Assembly: GCA_026874595.1 (NCBI GenBank)
Contig: CM049306.1
Span: forward strand, 4,478,019 to 4,542,018
Direction of reading: 5' to 3'
Length of the DNA stretch: 64,000 nt
Origin: Sipunculus nudus
Taxonomy: Eukaryota > Annelida > Sipuncula > Golfingiida > Sipunculidae
Shown here one piece after another: positions 12,538 to 24,989 of the stretch (positions are counted from its first letter, which is position 1; the number at the start of each line of letters is the position of its first letter). A program made the position numbers and the translations under genes. The notes beneath the pieces were generated by a model that searched no databases, was not told the origin of the DNA, and worked only from the letters and a program-made list of their open reading frames with translations.

Positions 12538-14686
12538 AACGTGCCATGGTCAAAGTTGGGCAAAATTTAAGGTACGGATTTTATTTTTATGCGAATAACT
12601 TAAAAAATTTACAAAATTCAGATCTAATTTTGGGTAAACAATTGAATCTTAATTAAACATAGTAATATACTTGGGAAAATAGACTCTAGTTTCAAAATTT
12701 TTCATGTTAAGTGAGTAAATATTTTTCCTGATTTTTTACAAAACCAATTATGTTTGGTCCCATAACTTAAAGAATTTATACTTAACAGACTTAATTTCTG
12801 GCATGTACATAGAAACTATATAAAGGAATATTTATGGTAAATATGAGGAAAAACATATGAGTGGTTTTGATATTAGGCAGTCCTGAAGTGTGAAAATAGG
12901 TTTTTAATAAAAAATTGAGGTTTTTCCTCAATTTCTCAAAGGAACGAAGTCGCAAAGACCCAATTTTTCGGCTTGGTAGGAGATCTTGGGGACATCTAAC
13001 ATTATGCTGAATTTTGGATTCTTAGGTCTTACGGTTTCAAAACGTGCCACATCTATGGACGGTCGGACGAACGGACGGACGGACAGACGGACGGACGACG
13101 GACAATGGACCACGACTATAGCTCAGATGACTTATAGTCAGCTGAGCTAAAAATTATTTAATTTATTGTTTATTGTAATGTTGTTGGTTAACACTACTAG
13201 ATGAGTTGGGTTGGACACCTGGATCAACTGTGGCTTGCCATAAGCTGCCTGGCTGCCCCAGTGAATGCCTCGCGTCAAGCATGCATAATACAGGTGACTC
13301 AAGAGGGGCTTGAAAGAGCCAAGGTCTGACATGGTCTCATAAAAACATTAATAAAAGCTACAATTTTTGGCCAATTTCTTTCAGCTTTCTAAACTAAAAA
13401 GCTGAAATCCTTATGCGTGCATGATATGAAAATTGTATCAACAGTGCTCACAGGAAACAAACGTGCCATGGTCAAAGTTGGGCGAAATTTAAGGTATTAA
13501 TTTTATATTTATACTAATAACTTATAAAATTTGAAAAATTCAGAAATAATTTTGGGTATTCAATTGAATCTTGATTAAATAATGTTACATCCCTGACAAA
13601 AAAAACTCTAGCTTCAGCAATCCCCTTGTAAAGGGAGTAAATATATTTCTTGATTTTTTAACCAAGTGCATTATGTTTGGGCCCATAACTTAAAACAATT
13701 ACGCAATACTGACATCATTTCTGGCATGTGCTTAGAGAATGTATAGAAAAGTGTAACAATGGGTTTTTAATGGAAAAATGAAGTTTTTCGTTAATATCTC
13801 GAAGGTATTAAGTCCTAGTGACCAAATTCTTGGCATGGTAGGGGATTTTCATCTAATTGTATGCCAAATTTTAGGAACTGAGAGCTGAAGATAGGGAGCT
13901 GAGCTCTAGCAAACTGCATAACACTAGCTTAATGTAAACAATATGTGACATGATGCTTGAAAACTTGAATAACATCTACAATTTTTGAACAACTGGTTTC
14001 AAATTTTTGGTGTTGACAGTTGAAATGGTAACAAAAACATGCTTTGAAATTTAAATCCTCAGCAGTTACAGGGAAAAAACGTGCCATGGTAAAACTTGGG
14101 CAAATTTTAAGGTACCAATTTTATATTTTTGCCAATATTTAAACAAATTTAGAAGATTTTGATCTAAATTTTGGTATACAATTTAATTTTGATCAATTAA
14201 AATTGTATTACTGAAAAAAAGTCCCTACCTTTAACACTTTTGGTCTTAAATGACCAAATATCTTTCCTGATTTTTTTACAAAGTCCATTATGTTTGGGCC
14301 CATAACTTTTTTAAATTATATAATACTGACTTAATTTCTGGCATATACATAGGAACTATATAGAGGAATATTTATGGTAAATATGAGGAAAAACAGATGA
14401 GTAGTTTTGATATTAGGCAGTCCTGAAGTGTGAAAATAGGTTTTTAATAAAAAATCGAGGTTTTTCCTTAATTTCTCAAAGGAACAAAGTCGCAAAGACC
14501 CAGTTTTCTGCTTGGTAGGAGATCTTGGGGACATCTAACATTATGCCGAATTTTGGATTCCTAGGTCTTACGGTTTCAAAACGTGCCACATCTATGGACG
14601 GATGGACGGACAGACGGACGGACGACGGACATTGGACCACGACTATAGCTCAGATGACTTATAGTCAGCTGAGCTAAAAATCCGGT

Positions 14687-14864
14687 TAATAAAAACTGTT
14701 GTAAAATTCTGCTCATAACAAGTGTTGTAAATTCCTGCTCATAATAAGTGTTGTAAAACTAGCTCTTTGTAACAGTTGTAAAAATCCTGTTTGTAAAAAC
14801 TGTTGTAAAATCCTGCTCATTATAACAGTGTTGTAATATCCTGCATATAATAAGTGTTGTAACA
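14687..14864. repeat. degenerate minisatellite (right block), same unit as 5289-5496
   Basis: Imperfect units containing TGTTGTAAAATCCTGCTCAT begin within about seven bases of the end of A2. The consensus is the same as in the left block. Confidence 0.85.
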
Positions 14865-17285
14865 TATTCTCATGACAATTCTGTCAAATGAAAACAAAAA
14901 TATCTGACTTGAAGACCAAGAAGAAAAATAGAATTCACCTTCTCGTCTCGTTTCAAACTAATAACAATGATTAACCCAGCCTATATCTGCCTAAGCTGTA
15001 GAAAACTGATTTTGTTTTTACAAAAGCAATGCTTCATAAATAAAAATACCCTGTAAGAGAAAAAAAGCCAATAAAACATTTTGTACTATAAGAAATGAAA
15101 GCCGTAGCAGGCTTAGTGACTGATGATATATGTGCATGTATATTTATGTGTAAGGGTTGATCTTGACTAAAACATCAAAGAAATGACATTAAATTGTCAC
15201 ATTTTATTGCACTACCAACTGCAAAGGAGGCATCTTACTGGGAATTTAAAAAAGAGTTAAACTGTTTTCTTTCTTCATTTCTTCATAAGTATTTATCTTC
15301 ATTTTCTAACATATGTGCAAATGAGCAAAATACTGTATCTGATAACATTAACTGATTGATCAAACAATTCAAAAACAAGAACCAGACCCTGCTGGGGATT
15401 ATACCAGGGAACTTTAAACTCAGAAGTTGATGTCCCCCCTCACGAGCAAAACTGTTTTATTAATAATAATGGTAAGTAATAAATATTTTTTGCAACAGTT
15501 AGTACACAACAAAGACCACAACACTAGAAATACTGTTCTTGTTTACCAGTAAGCCAATTTACATCACAATAATTATTAAATTATGAGCAACCAAGTAAAG
15601 GGTGATTATCCACATACTGATGTTATCAGGAAGGAGCCATCATCACCAGCTGTAACAATGTGGCAAGCTTGATCTGCTGTTATTGATTCAATGACAATTT
15701 CCAGGAAATTAATTTCAGACAGTTTCTTCTATATGAGTTAAATTCAGAATTACATGGTAATTTTGCTTAAAGTTAAAGGAATAAATTAAGGTTTGTAAAC
15801 AGATAACTGGCAAAAAAGCATACTGCAAATATGGCTATAAGGGAAAACTGTAATAGTTCTTATGACATGACTCCAGGGCCAAACATTAACACCATAAAAA
15901 ACTTGCTGGAGGTGAATAAAAATACCATGTGGGAAAGTGCACTTGTGATTGAACTTGCCCCCTCTGGTAGAGTAACTTTTTCAGGCCATGCCCTTGGCAG
16001 GGATCACCAAAGTGAATATTAATGATTGAAGATGTTTCACTGAGCAGTGTTTAGAGAGCTCCCTTTGAAACCAAGTCAACACAAAAACAACTTATTTAAT
16101 AAAGGCCGTTTATGATGTGATATCTTACAGGATACAGTGTGCAGCTTAAATGTGATTTGATTTTGTTTACTGAGGTATTACTTTGTTAAAATGAATAAAT
16201 AATATAAATTTTGAGGACCACTTGTGTTCCTGTTAGGACCAGTGATTTTTATAACCCACTTCTACCCTGCTACTCCTGCGTATGTTGATCCCTGAAGGCT
16301 AATATATTGCAAGAGGGGCAACTACAAACCATACCTTGTTAAAGACCACTCACCATGAAGCCTATATGAATCATCAGCTGAGCTATTTTTAGAATGAAGG
16401 CAGGCAGTAATTGACCTTTGCTGATGCCTGATAATAAAATAAAATTTTTAATTGCTAGCACTGCATGCTGCAACATGCATTTTATTCAGATATGAGAAAC
16501 CAAATTTCTGGACGGTCTTCCACAGTGCCCTGTCCAATGTATTATAGACGAGACAAAAATGTAACTCTGAACAGATATCAATCTCATATAAAACCAAATT
16601 TTAAATCTTGAATTAACAGACTTACGCTGCATAATGTTTCCCCTGGAATGTCCAAGACTAAATTTAACAATTCATGCAAGTCACTTGGTACCAACACAAG
16701 TTATTTTGATATAACTTCTCTTTTTCCATGGATGGATTGGAAAGCTTGTGCAGCAAAGGAGTAAAACCAGAGTAAAACTGATTACATGATACTATAAACG
16801 GCTAATGGTCTCCTGCACAGCCCCTGGTGGTCCCTGATGGAGCAATCAATGTAAAATTAAAAGAACAATAATAAAATAAGTAGAGCACACAGGTTTCCTG
16901 AAAAGCCTCTGTCCTGTAACTGCTGACCCTGGAATGGTATTAGTCTACAGACAATCTTATGAACAAGTACAATAGACCATAAACAATTTACTGCAAGACA
17001 ATTATGTCCTAAACATTTTGCAAAAAACAACTCCTTGATTCATAATTTGTATGCTATCGTAAGCTCCAGTCCAGCGCACGTCACAAAGACTACAATGTAC
17101 TTGAGCTTTAGGCACAGCATTCAACAAATAAATATTGCCCATGGCAACATGAAAATAACACAGACTGGGTAGACTTTACCAAGATGTTTTTTTTTTAATT
17201 TTTATCAATAATGACAACAATGTTTAAGCTTAACATCTATCAGTGAATGGTAATGGAACTATCATATATCATACCAGTACAACAA
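14865..17285. other. unique AT-rich sequence, no gene recognised
   Basis: The only ATG frame of note is 63 codons at 15831-16022, with no domain. At 16372-16392 the sequence ATCAGCTGAGCTATTTTTA resembles a worn family-A 3' tip without the rest of the element. Confidence 0.4.
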
Positions 17286-19178
17286 ACAAGGGACCTATGG
17301 GTCACTGTGCTCAGCTGAAGTTGACCTTGAAGGTAAAAATCTAAAATAATATCAAATGGAGATCAAGTGTAAGAGGAAGAGGTAATAAAGGCCATGGTTG
17401 GTTTATATGATTGGTTTGTATCGATGAGCAAGAAATTGTTGCAAATAATATTTTGTGACCTGACCATGTGTTTCCTAATGTTGAAACTGAAGCATGTGAG
17501 CAGTTTGTGAACAAATGATCTGTACTTTACCATGATCATCAGTTGGCTTTTTGATTAACTGTTGACATTTCAGTAGTTTACAAATTTGTTTAATTGAATC
17601 TATTTTTTTGTAAAATATATATTATTAAATATATGTGTATTTTTTTATGAAATGTATACAGATGAAATATAACTAATTAACAACATAAAACAGGGCAAAC
17701 AAAGCCTGATCTCAAATTCTGCTGTGGCAGGAAAATAATGAACAAATGTTTGTATTAAATCCTAATTTTTTTATCACATCAACTTTTTTTTAATTTAAGT
17801 TTATATTTCTATACATTTCCAATAAAACAGATACATCTGAATATAAAAGTTGATTCATAATTTTCAATTGCATCATCATAAATCTCAATCTTGTCATATA
17901 ACACCACACCATGCATACAAATGTTTATTTATTTTTTACCACAAAAATATATCTTTTAAATCTGCAAAACAATAAATATCTAAAAATAATACTTGATTTA
18001 GATTTCACAATTTTCAATTGTGTCTTTATTTATCCATAATGTGCTTCATATTTTATAAATTAAAGCATACTGATAGGTTCAATTATATCTATTAAAATCA
18101 TTTAAAAGAAAATTTAAAAATGCTACATTAACACAACATGGCATCTTCTGGATTACACTTGAATTACTTTTTTAAGGAAAGTTTTTGTATATTGGAGTGG
18201 AAACAGTGTTACAATTTAGGAAATACAGTGAAAACAATAACAATTACTGCATTACACTTAGTGGGTTGGGTTTCCGGGGGGGGGGGGGGGGGGGGGGGGG
18301 ATTGGGGTGGTGATATTAGAATAACTGTACACCTGTCACAGCAGGGGGTCTCCCCCAGTGACTGTAACAAATCAGAAACCTTGGCATAGCCTGACTTCCA
18401 GTGACCTGGAGTGGGACCCTGCATCTGTAATCTGTTATCAAAGCAAATGACTACAGTAGAGCCTAAAAAAAAATCAATAACTAGCTTAATTTTCAAGCTT
18501 TTATTTTCAAATTTCAGATTTAAAAAAATTAAATATTTATGTTTACATGCTGTGAAAATTAAATCAATGGTACATACAGGAGAAAAACGTGCCATGGGCT
18601 AAATTTAAGGTACTGATTTTATTTTTATGCTAACACCTTAAAAATTTACAAAATTCAGATCTAATTTTGGGTAAACAATTAAATCTTAATTAAACATAGT
18701 TATATACTTGGGAAAATAGACTCTAGTTTCAAAATTTTTCATGTTAAGTGAGTAAATATTTTTTCTGATTTTTTAAAAAGTCTATTATGTTCGGGCCCAT
18801 AACTTAAAGAATTCATACTTAACAGACTTAATTTCTGGCATGTACATAGGAACTATATGGAAGAATATTTATGGTAAATATGAGGAAAAACAGATGAGTG
18901 GTTTTGATATTAGACAGTCCTGAAGAGTAAAAATAGGTTTTTAATAAAAATTTGAGGTTTTTCCTTAATTTCTCAAAGGAACAAAGTCGCAAAGACCCAA
19001 TTTTTCGGCTTGGTAGGAGATCTTGGAGACATCTAACATTATGCTGAATTTTGGATTCCTAAGTCTTACGGTTTCAAAACGTGCCACATCTACGGACGGA
19101 GGGACGGACGGAGGGACGGACGACGGACAATAGACCACGGCTATAGCTCAGATGACTTATAGTCAGCTGAGCTAAAAA
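17286..19178 (+). mobile_element. A5: complete, uninterrupted family-A element (1.89 kb)
   Basis: The 5' end is ACAAGGGACCTATGGGTCAC, then GCTCAGCTGAAGTTGACC. The interior follows A3 closely, including the G-run at 18276-18300, TACACCTGTCACAG and AACTAGCTTAATTTTCAAGC. One core unit (AACGTGCCATGG at ~18588) leads to a GGAC/GGAG tract (~19094-19125) and the 3' hairpin ending at 19178. It serves as the template showing that A3 was split by A4. No long reading frame exists; the 128-codon minus frame at 18209-18595 is a poly-C/proline artefact. Confidence 0.9.
18276..18300 (+). repeat. poly-G tract (25 G) in A5
   Basis: A homopolymer at the same position as in A3, 0.99 kb from the element start. 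It could form a quadruplex when single-stranded; this is inference. Confidence 0.95.
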
Positions 19179-20775
19179 TGCTTCAGGACCATTTCCTTGA
19201 ATTATTCACAAACAAACCCTGAATTTAAATGACTGTGTTCAGGTATCTTTGACAGCAGGACCATACATGTTTACTTCGATGAACATTATGTTGATGAAGA
19301 TGACTGTGATAGTGTATGAACATTTCTGATATTCTACAGGGACCAGGGGGGGTTACCTCAAAGTCAGGCGAATTTATAAAATAAACAGGAACCCCTGAAC
19401 TGTTATTCCTTAATTAGACCCTGTTGACAAGTCTATCAGCATAAAAATTGCAACAGAATAGATAACACTGTTTTCTGTACTACATTTATACCTAAAGCAA
19501 ACATTCTCTAGCGAAGCCCCCTCCCCTTTGTGTTGGAAGGGGAGGCTTAAATAGGGGTTGATAGGGTATTTATATATCAATATTTGGTTCAAAACTGTTT
19601 TTAGGTGGGCATTCATAGGTCCAAAAAAGTGCAAAACTACAGATTTCAAATCCCCCCCTCCCCATTTTTTTTTTCTTTCTCTGTCCATGTTAAGGCTAGA
19701 TCGCTAATATGGCTCATTTTCAAAACCTAACCTATGGCACAATATATATATCCTCGGTCACAGATTTGCTCCTTGACCTAATTTTCAATGTCATATACTC
19801 CACTGCCCATTCCCCATTATTGCTCAGTTGTGGGTGTATGGTTGTGTGCAAGTCTGTGTAGGTGTGTGGGCTTTTGTGTGTGTGTGTCGGGGAAGCTTCC
19901 AGTGATCTTTCGGCAATTACAAACATTGAGCATTTATTGAGTGTCAACACACTGCATACAACATTATATTATTCTTATTTCCTGACTATGTTTATACCAT
20001 TATACCACAATACAGTCTGCATCATACTTCTCCCTTTTTAGTTCTCTTTTGGCTGTGCTGATATCATATCATCACATAACCGTATATCCCTCTCTCTTAA
20101 AACCGTTATCATTTGCACATAATCTATCACAAACAGTACTGTACCGTTATGTGAAGAAACTGTACAGTAAATACAAGGTAGGCAAAACACGAAGAAGTAA
20201 CAACTGGAACAACATCTCCTGGTACAATAACAGTTCTGTAACAGGGTAATCCTTCCATGATCACTAATGACAATTACTTAGCGGAATGCCAACATATTAC
20301 ACAACACAGGTGTGTCAGTGCTGTAGGAACGGTTTTGAAAAAAGTATCAACAAATATGAAATGATCTATTAATAAGCAATCACCATCATAAAAGCAAAAT
20401 GTCCACTTAGGTTATTTGTATATTTTCTTTTTCATTTCAGGAAGTACAATTTACACATCAGCTTTCAGGTCAACACAGGCCAGGTGGGTCATAAACACCA
20501 CAAATTTTCTCAATGCAGAGACAGATCACTTGATAACTTTCTTTGAGAACATTAAAGTTTGTTCTTATCGTAACTGGGCTGGAACGAAATATTGCCACCA
20601 AAGTTAAATGACATATTAGAATACACTGTCACATAAGCTAAACAATAAAGGAAATTAGCCTTACCATGATACACAAATTTCAACAATCTGATTGATAGGT
20701 AACTCCCCTGGGATCTGAGGCTGTATCCAAATTAAGAAAAGCTGGATCAGGTAAACTGGTGTCCAAATAGGTTTA
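19179..20775. other. unique sequence, no gene recognised
   Basis: Contains a short GT-rich stretch near 19875-19890 and a small inverted pair around CCCCTCCCC and GGGGAGG near 19518-19547. The open frames are short and have no domain. Confidence 0.4.
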
Positions 20776-21031
20776 AAGTTTAAACTGATCTTGCTGGTGG
20801 TGACTGGAGAGGCTACCAGACAGATCCTGAGGCAGTCATAGCAGCCCTGGGACAGCACAGACAGTGCTGTACAAAGACTGACAGCCAAGAAGCATACTGC
20901 TGCCCAATATCAGACCAGACCATCCTGGACTGCAACCTAATGTCTACAGACAACCCTGAAAAGACATCACCCGGGACACAAAGAAAGCTGGACTCTAATC
21001 CACCAGCACCACACACTACAGACAGCATATA
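20776..21031 (+). CDS. coding-like open frame, unidentified, strand uncertain
   Basis: A plus-strand frame is open for about 84 codons between stops and includes GYQTDPEAVIAALGQHRQCC and SDQTILDC. It looks protein-like and is Cys-rich in the middle, but has no good acceptor and no early ATG. Minus-strand frames overlap it (20813-21037, 74 codons). Without comparison I cannot decide the strand or whether it is a gene. Confidence 0.2.
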
Positions 21032-21060
21032 AAACATGAAACTGAAAGTGTCGTCCTTAC

Positions 21061-21380
21061 CTGCTCCAAGACGGCATATTGGTGGCCGATGGCCTAGCAG
21101 TCGTCCTTGTGGCTTTCTGATCCACTATAAACACGATTATGTCTAACAATGTGAGAAAGATGTGACTCGCAGCAGCCTGAACAACATATTTCTTTATCCG
21201 TGCATGCTGCTGGCGGGAAGGTCAGCTCCTGCAAGGACTGTGCCAGCGCCGATTATGTCAGATATCCATACATGGTGGGCCATGTTTTTTACATCATACT
21301 CACCATCATGATTACGTAATTTTACAAACACATGAACTGTCAGCTGGCCATGATACCCACTCAAATACTGGCAGCCATAT
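21061..21380 (-). CDS. possible minus-strand exons, unidentified
   Basis: Two blocks have splice-like borders on the minus strand. 21304-21380 follows ATTTTAG and ends at a GTGAGT donor; it is open for 25 codons, including YGCQYLSGYHGQLTVHVFVK. A second block ends at 21061 before GTAAGGAC and begins near 21209 after a pyrimidine-rich AG. More than one frame is open, which weakens the case. CpG is locally higher than in the flanks. Product unknown. Confidence 0.2.
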
Positions 21381-22479
21381 CTAAAATTGCCAGCAAGCCG
21401 AGCTAGGATAGGAAACTAATTCATAACATGACAGAAGATATTGTAGCCAAGTCTTTTTACTGATCCATTCATTGATTACAGTTAGACTCTCCAGCATCAG
21501 GAAGCCGTATCACTGGCCAAACAGGATGCAAATGAGAGCCGCTTCCCCAGCTCAACTCTTTTATAGTGCTCTCTGCCTTATGGAAGATCTTCATTGTGGG
21601 ATGGTAAGCGGGTATTGACACTTGATGGTGAGCCTATAAATTCATTACCAGAACCACGCTCCTCATCAAGGACTGGACATTGACTGGCCAGGGCCTCCAG
21701 AGACTAACATACTTGGTTGACTGTCTGTAGTAACAGACTTCACTCCAGGGCCTCATACCCATCAACATGGGTTAAAATTCTAACTCAACTACTGACATGT
21801 TCCCATGAACAAATTGTAAGGACAGATGATAATGTTCAGCACCATTTCTGACTTGTTGGTTCACAAAGTTGACAGTGGTTACACACAAAACAAACAGAAC
21901 TAGCTTATATTCAGGTAAAATATTTGCAAACACTGTTACACTAAGGGAGGGGTCATAAAATTATTTTTAATATTATAAAATTAATTTGCCCAAAAAGAGA
22001 AAAAAGTGAACTTAATCCATGTTTTGACTGAAGGGAGTCTTCAAAGGGAACGAGCAGTTCATTCATAATTAAGACATGTGAATAAGACATGCCAAAACGG
22101 ACAAAACATTTAGAAAATTTATAAATATAAGTTTATGAATAATATACAAAGATGCATACAAGAGATCCCAACATGCATTATAGTCACCATACCTTTATAT
22201 ACATGTTTAAGCTTATTTTGATGAGTCTGCAGAAGGCCAAATCCGTCCACTTGTTATAACATCTATCATTCACTGACACATTAACTTATAAGTAAAGCTA
22301 AACAGGTCATGAACCTGTCATACATAATCACAGACCCAGCTTTTGAATTGAAATCTGATGAAGAATTTATTCACAAGAAACCATGAAAGGCTAACATTAC
22401 ACCTTGGCTTGGCCATACAAGCAACATGTGAAGCAGCAGTTTTCCCAATCTCATAATCTGCCACAAGAAAATATTGATC
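21381..22479. other. no gene recognised
   Basis: AT-rich sequence without long frames or recognisable repeats. Confidence 0.4.
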
Positions 22480-22922
22480 AACTAGAAATTCTTGGCGTGG
22501 CAGAAGCCATAGTATCCCCAGACAGGTAATCCCACCCCAACCCTGTTTAAGGATAGGCCCCCCATCTTCAGCACCATATATGTGTCAGTATATATACTGA
22601 TACCTGACAAATTACCATGGTTTCTTCCATAGATCTTTCAAATTGAGAAACAATATTTTTCACCAAATATGGGAATATTCAAGGTCAAGGCCACTCTCAT
22701 AGGAAGGTTCATGAACCTTATTTAAATATTTGTCACCACACAACCCATATCTATGTACATATGCATAACATGAAAGAAATCTGTCCATTAGTTTTTGACT
22801 TATAATGTTCACAGTACTGTCATGTGGCAATGATGGGGGTATTAAACATGACAACAATATTCAAGATCTTTGGTCAACTTCATTTTTGTATCAATCCATG
22901 CAAGGTTTCTCGAGATATTTAA

Positions 22923-24989
22923 GGTGGCAGGACTGGTCCCCCCCACCTGACCTGACTTTTTTTCAGTTTTTCCTTTGCATGGAACAATCTAATGCTTTAA
23001 TACCCCCTAAAGTATACATTTTCTGAAAGCTAAGAAAATTCTCTATAGTTTGGTGATAAAAAACTTTGTTTCTGAGAAACAGGTTTGAATTTGTAAGAAC
23101 TTATATTTAATTTTAATTTTTAACAAAAAATCGTTTATTCCAGCACAACTAAAGCAGATACAGAAAATCTTCTTAAATAAATCGAGAATTTAGATAATAA
23201 TCCCCAGGCGTTTTTTTGTTTGGTGAGTTAAGTTTAAAAATTACGATTTTACAGAGTATTTAATTTTGAAATCTTCACAAATCATTTCATTTTTTACTTT
23301 TACCTTAATAAAATCCTTCAAATTTAGTATAGGCATAAAATGAAAAAACACTTTTTAGAAGACACATTAACAATTATATATTTCAAAGATGGTATGTTTC
23401 GGACAAGTGATTACAGAGAAATAATGCTCTAAAGATAAGGTGTTCAGGTGAAATGATGTTTCGAGAAAATGGCCAAAAACTATATTCGTAGAGATCATTC
23501 GTCCTACACACGTAACTAACCACAACTACAAGTTGACAGTCACATGAATTTGGTCAAGACGGTGGTTCTTATCAAACCATGCTATAATAACATGGATTAA
23601 TTGACTATGTTGCTTTAAAAACGTATTAAAACGATAATAGTTTGTCCTGTCACACCAGCGACTTGTCAAACACCACGTGCATGGACTTTAGTAGGCGGAG
23701 CTTACAGTTTTGGCCGAGTGCCAAAGTGCGCTGAGCACTCGACAACCGGGACCCGCAGCTGAACAGGTGCGTAGCCGGGCCTAACAGGTAACCACGTGTT
23801 TACACAGGAACAAGGGGAGCGGGATCTATGGTCATTCAAGGAGAACGAAGATTGATTTACTTAACACGGTTTACATACATTATAGGTATTTGGGAGTTGA
23901 CAATAGAGACGAGTTTATCACGATCATACAAATCTCGTATAAAATAAATTATATATTTACTGACTACGGAGCGCCAACATCCGTGTCATGGAGAGTGCCT
24001 CGTATTAGTTATTATAATTAGTTGTACAATCCATGTAAAATAAAAAAGTTTATATTTAAATCTTGCATACACATACAAGTCATATGTGAAATCTGGACTT
24101 ACTGTCTTTTGGAGGGAAGTACAACAGCGGCTGGCAATAGCGCGTTTAGTTGATAATTAACACTGCCAAAGTCGATAGGTATTGGCTTCCGGTTTTCCTT
24201 CATGCGTAAACATAGAGATGCCGTCATCTGAAGATTCATCGTCGCTGGCCATAAGTTTGGCCCGCTGAGACTTCTTGATATTATTCAACTGCTGCAGTTT
24301 TTTAAGTGGCATTCGGGATTTGCAGCGTCGGCCCCTCGTGGTTTCATTTGGTATTGGCGTAATATTTATTTGTTGCGGTGTTGGCAGTATGAATATCATA
24401 GACGTTATGGGTGGGATATGAAGCAGCTTATTAAAAAGTAATTTTACGTATCTGTCGATAGGCTCAGGATATAGCAGAAATAACATGATGTCAAGTGAAA
24501 ATTTGTGTTTCGGTGGAACATACCCGACAAAGGACAGAAAGGCCAATGACACTAACAGATCATTCACAAGGACGGTTTTGTTTGCACACTAATTAGCTAG
24601 GGTTAGGGTTGCTCTCCAACGCTGATCAGTTGTATGCTAAGCTAATTAGATTGGGCAAAAAAAACATCGACCGTCAGTACTTGCCACCTCCTGCACGGTG
24701 GTACTTGGCAATGCATTAATTTAACTCTTGCACCTCTCGATTGGCTGACTGACCCAGGTGAGGGCTGGGGGCAGAGTGATTGACAGGCCTGTGGCAGGGC
24801 TGGAGTTAGTTTACAAACACCCTGTCAACACATCTTGGTGTTTACTGAATAGAAATCCCCCTTTTCCACAAAATGCAACCGGCGACCCAAAATGTGCTCT
24901 GCTGCATTAGATCCGCCCAGTATTCAATATTACGTATGCCTTTTATTGAAAAAACACCAATTTTTAGGATTTTGACCAGTCCTGCTACC
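22923..24989. mobile_element. 2067-bp inverted-repeat transposon with TTAA target duplication (piggyBac-like)
   Basis: The left end GGTGGCAGGACTGGTC and the right end GACCAGTCCTGCTACC are inverted repeats of 16 bp with one mismatch. TTAA lies directly outside both ends (22919-22922 and 24990-24993). The host B element is continuous if the insert and one TTAA are removed (…GATATTTAAGAATT…), so the borders are exact. TTAA duplication is typical of piggyBac elements, but the terminal bases are not the usual CCC, so the superfamily is inferred. No complete transposase is present; the 136-codon frame inside is listed separately. Confidence 0.85.
24157..24567 (-). CDS. 136-codon ORF inside the TTAA element, unidentified
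   Basis: This is the only substantial frame in the TTAA element. It starts with ATG at 24567 and ends with TAA. The N-terminal part is hydrophobic (LVSLAFLSFVGYVPP, then LDIMLFLLYPEP). The middle is basic (RGRRCKSRMPLKKLQQLNN). Near the C-terminus is an acidic Ser/Asp run (SDDESSDDG). The acidic run is reminiscent of piggyBac N-terminal regions, but no catalytic domain is visible and the order is wrong for one. A GTAAGT donor-like site lies further along the minus strand near 24100. It may be a captured exon, a transposase remnant or chance. Confidence 0.25.
   Translation of the reverse strand: MNDLLVSLAFLSFVGYVPPKHKFSLDIMLFLLYPEPIDRYVKLLFNKLLHIPPITSMIFILPTPQQINITPIPNETTRGRRCKSRMPLKKLQQLNNIKKSQRAKLMASDDESSDDGISMFTHEGKPEANTYRLWQC

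Larger units (their letters stand above)
8588..13153 (+). mobile_element. A3: family-A element nested in A2 and split by A4
   Basis: The 5' end ACAAGGGACCTTTGGGTCAC lies at 8588 and the 3' hairpin ends at 13153. It belongs to the same subfamily as A5: after the shared terminus both read CTGAAGTTGACCTTGAAGG, and both have a long G-run about 1 kb in. It is split at 9916/12538 by A4; A5 supplies the uninterrupted version of the junction (AATGGTACATACAGG then AACGTGCC). Without A4 it is about 1.95 kb, close to A5 at 1.89 kb. The 3' tract of (ACGG)n lies at about 13060-13105. Confidence 0.85.
7646..14680 (+). mobile_element. A2: family-A (Helitron/HINE-like) element split by nested A3 and A4
   Basis: The 5' end ACAAGGGACCTATGGGTCAC starts at 7646. 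The 3' hairpin and GAGCTAAAAA end at 14680. The element is interrupted at 8587/8588 by A3 and resumes at 13154: sequence up to 8587 and from 13154 together matches an uninterrupted stretch of A4 around 10870-10990 (shared ATGAGTTGGGTTGGACACC). Without the insertions it is about 2.47 kb. Near the 3' end it has a (GGAC)n tract at ~14598-14630, then TAGCTCA..TGACT-TAT-AGTCA..TGAGCTA, a strong stem-loop. There is no long reading frame, so it is non-autonomous. Placement with Helitron-like HINEs rests on the hairpin end, the lack of target duplication and insertion in an A-run. Confidence 0.8.

Noticed and set aside
16372-16392. Sequence resembling a family-A 3' tip (CAGCTGAGCTATTTTT)
   Set aside because: No hairpin partner, microsatellite or core is nearby, so it may be chance.
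24597-24612. Telomere-like TTAGGG pair (TAGGGTTAGGGTT)
   Set aside because: Only two units inside the TTAA element; too short to mean an interstitial telomere.
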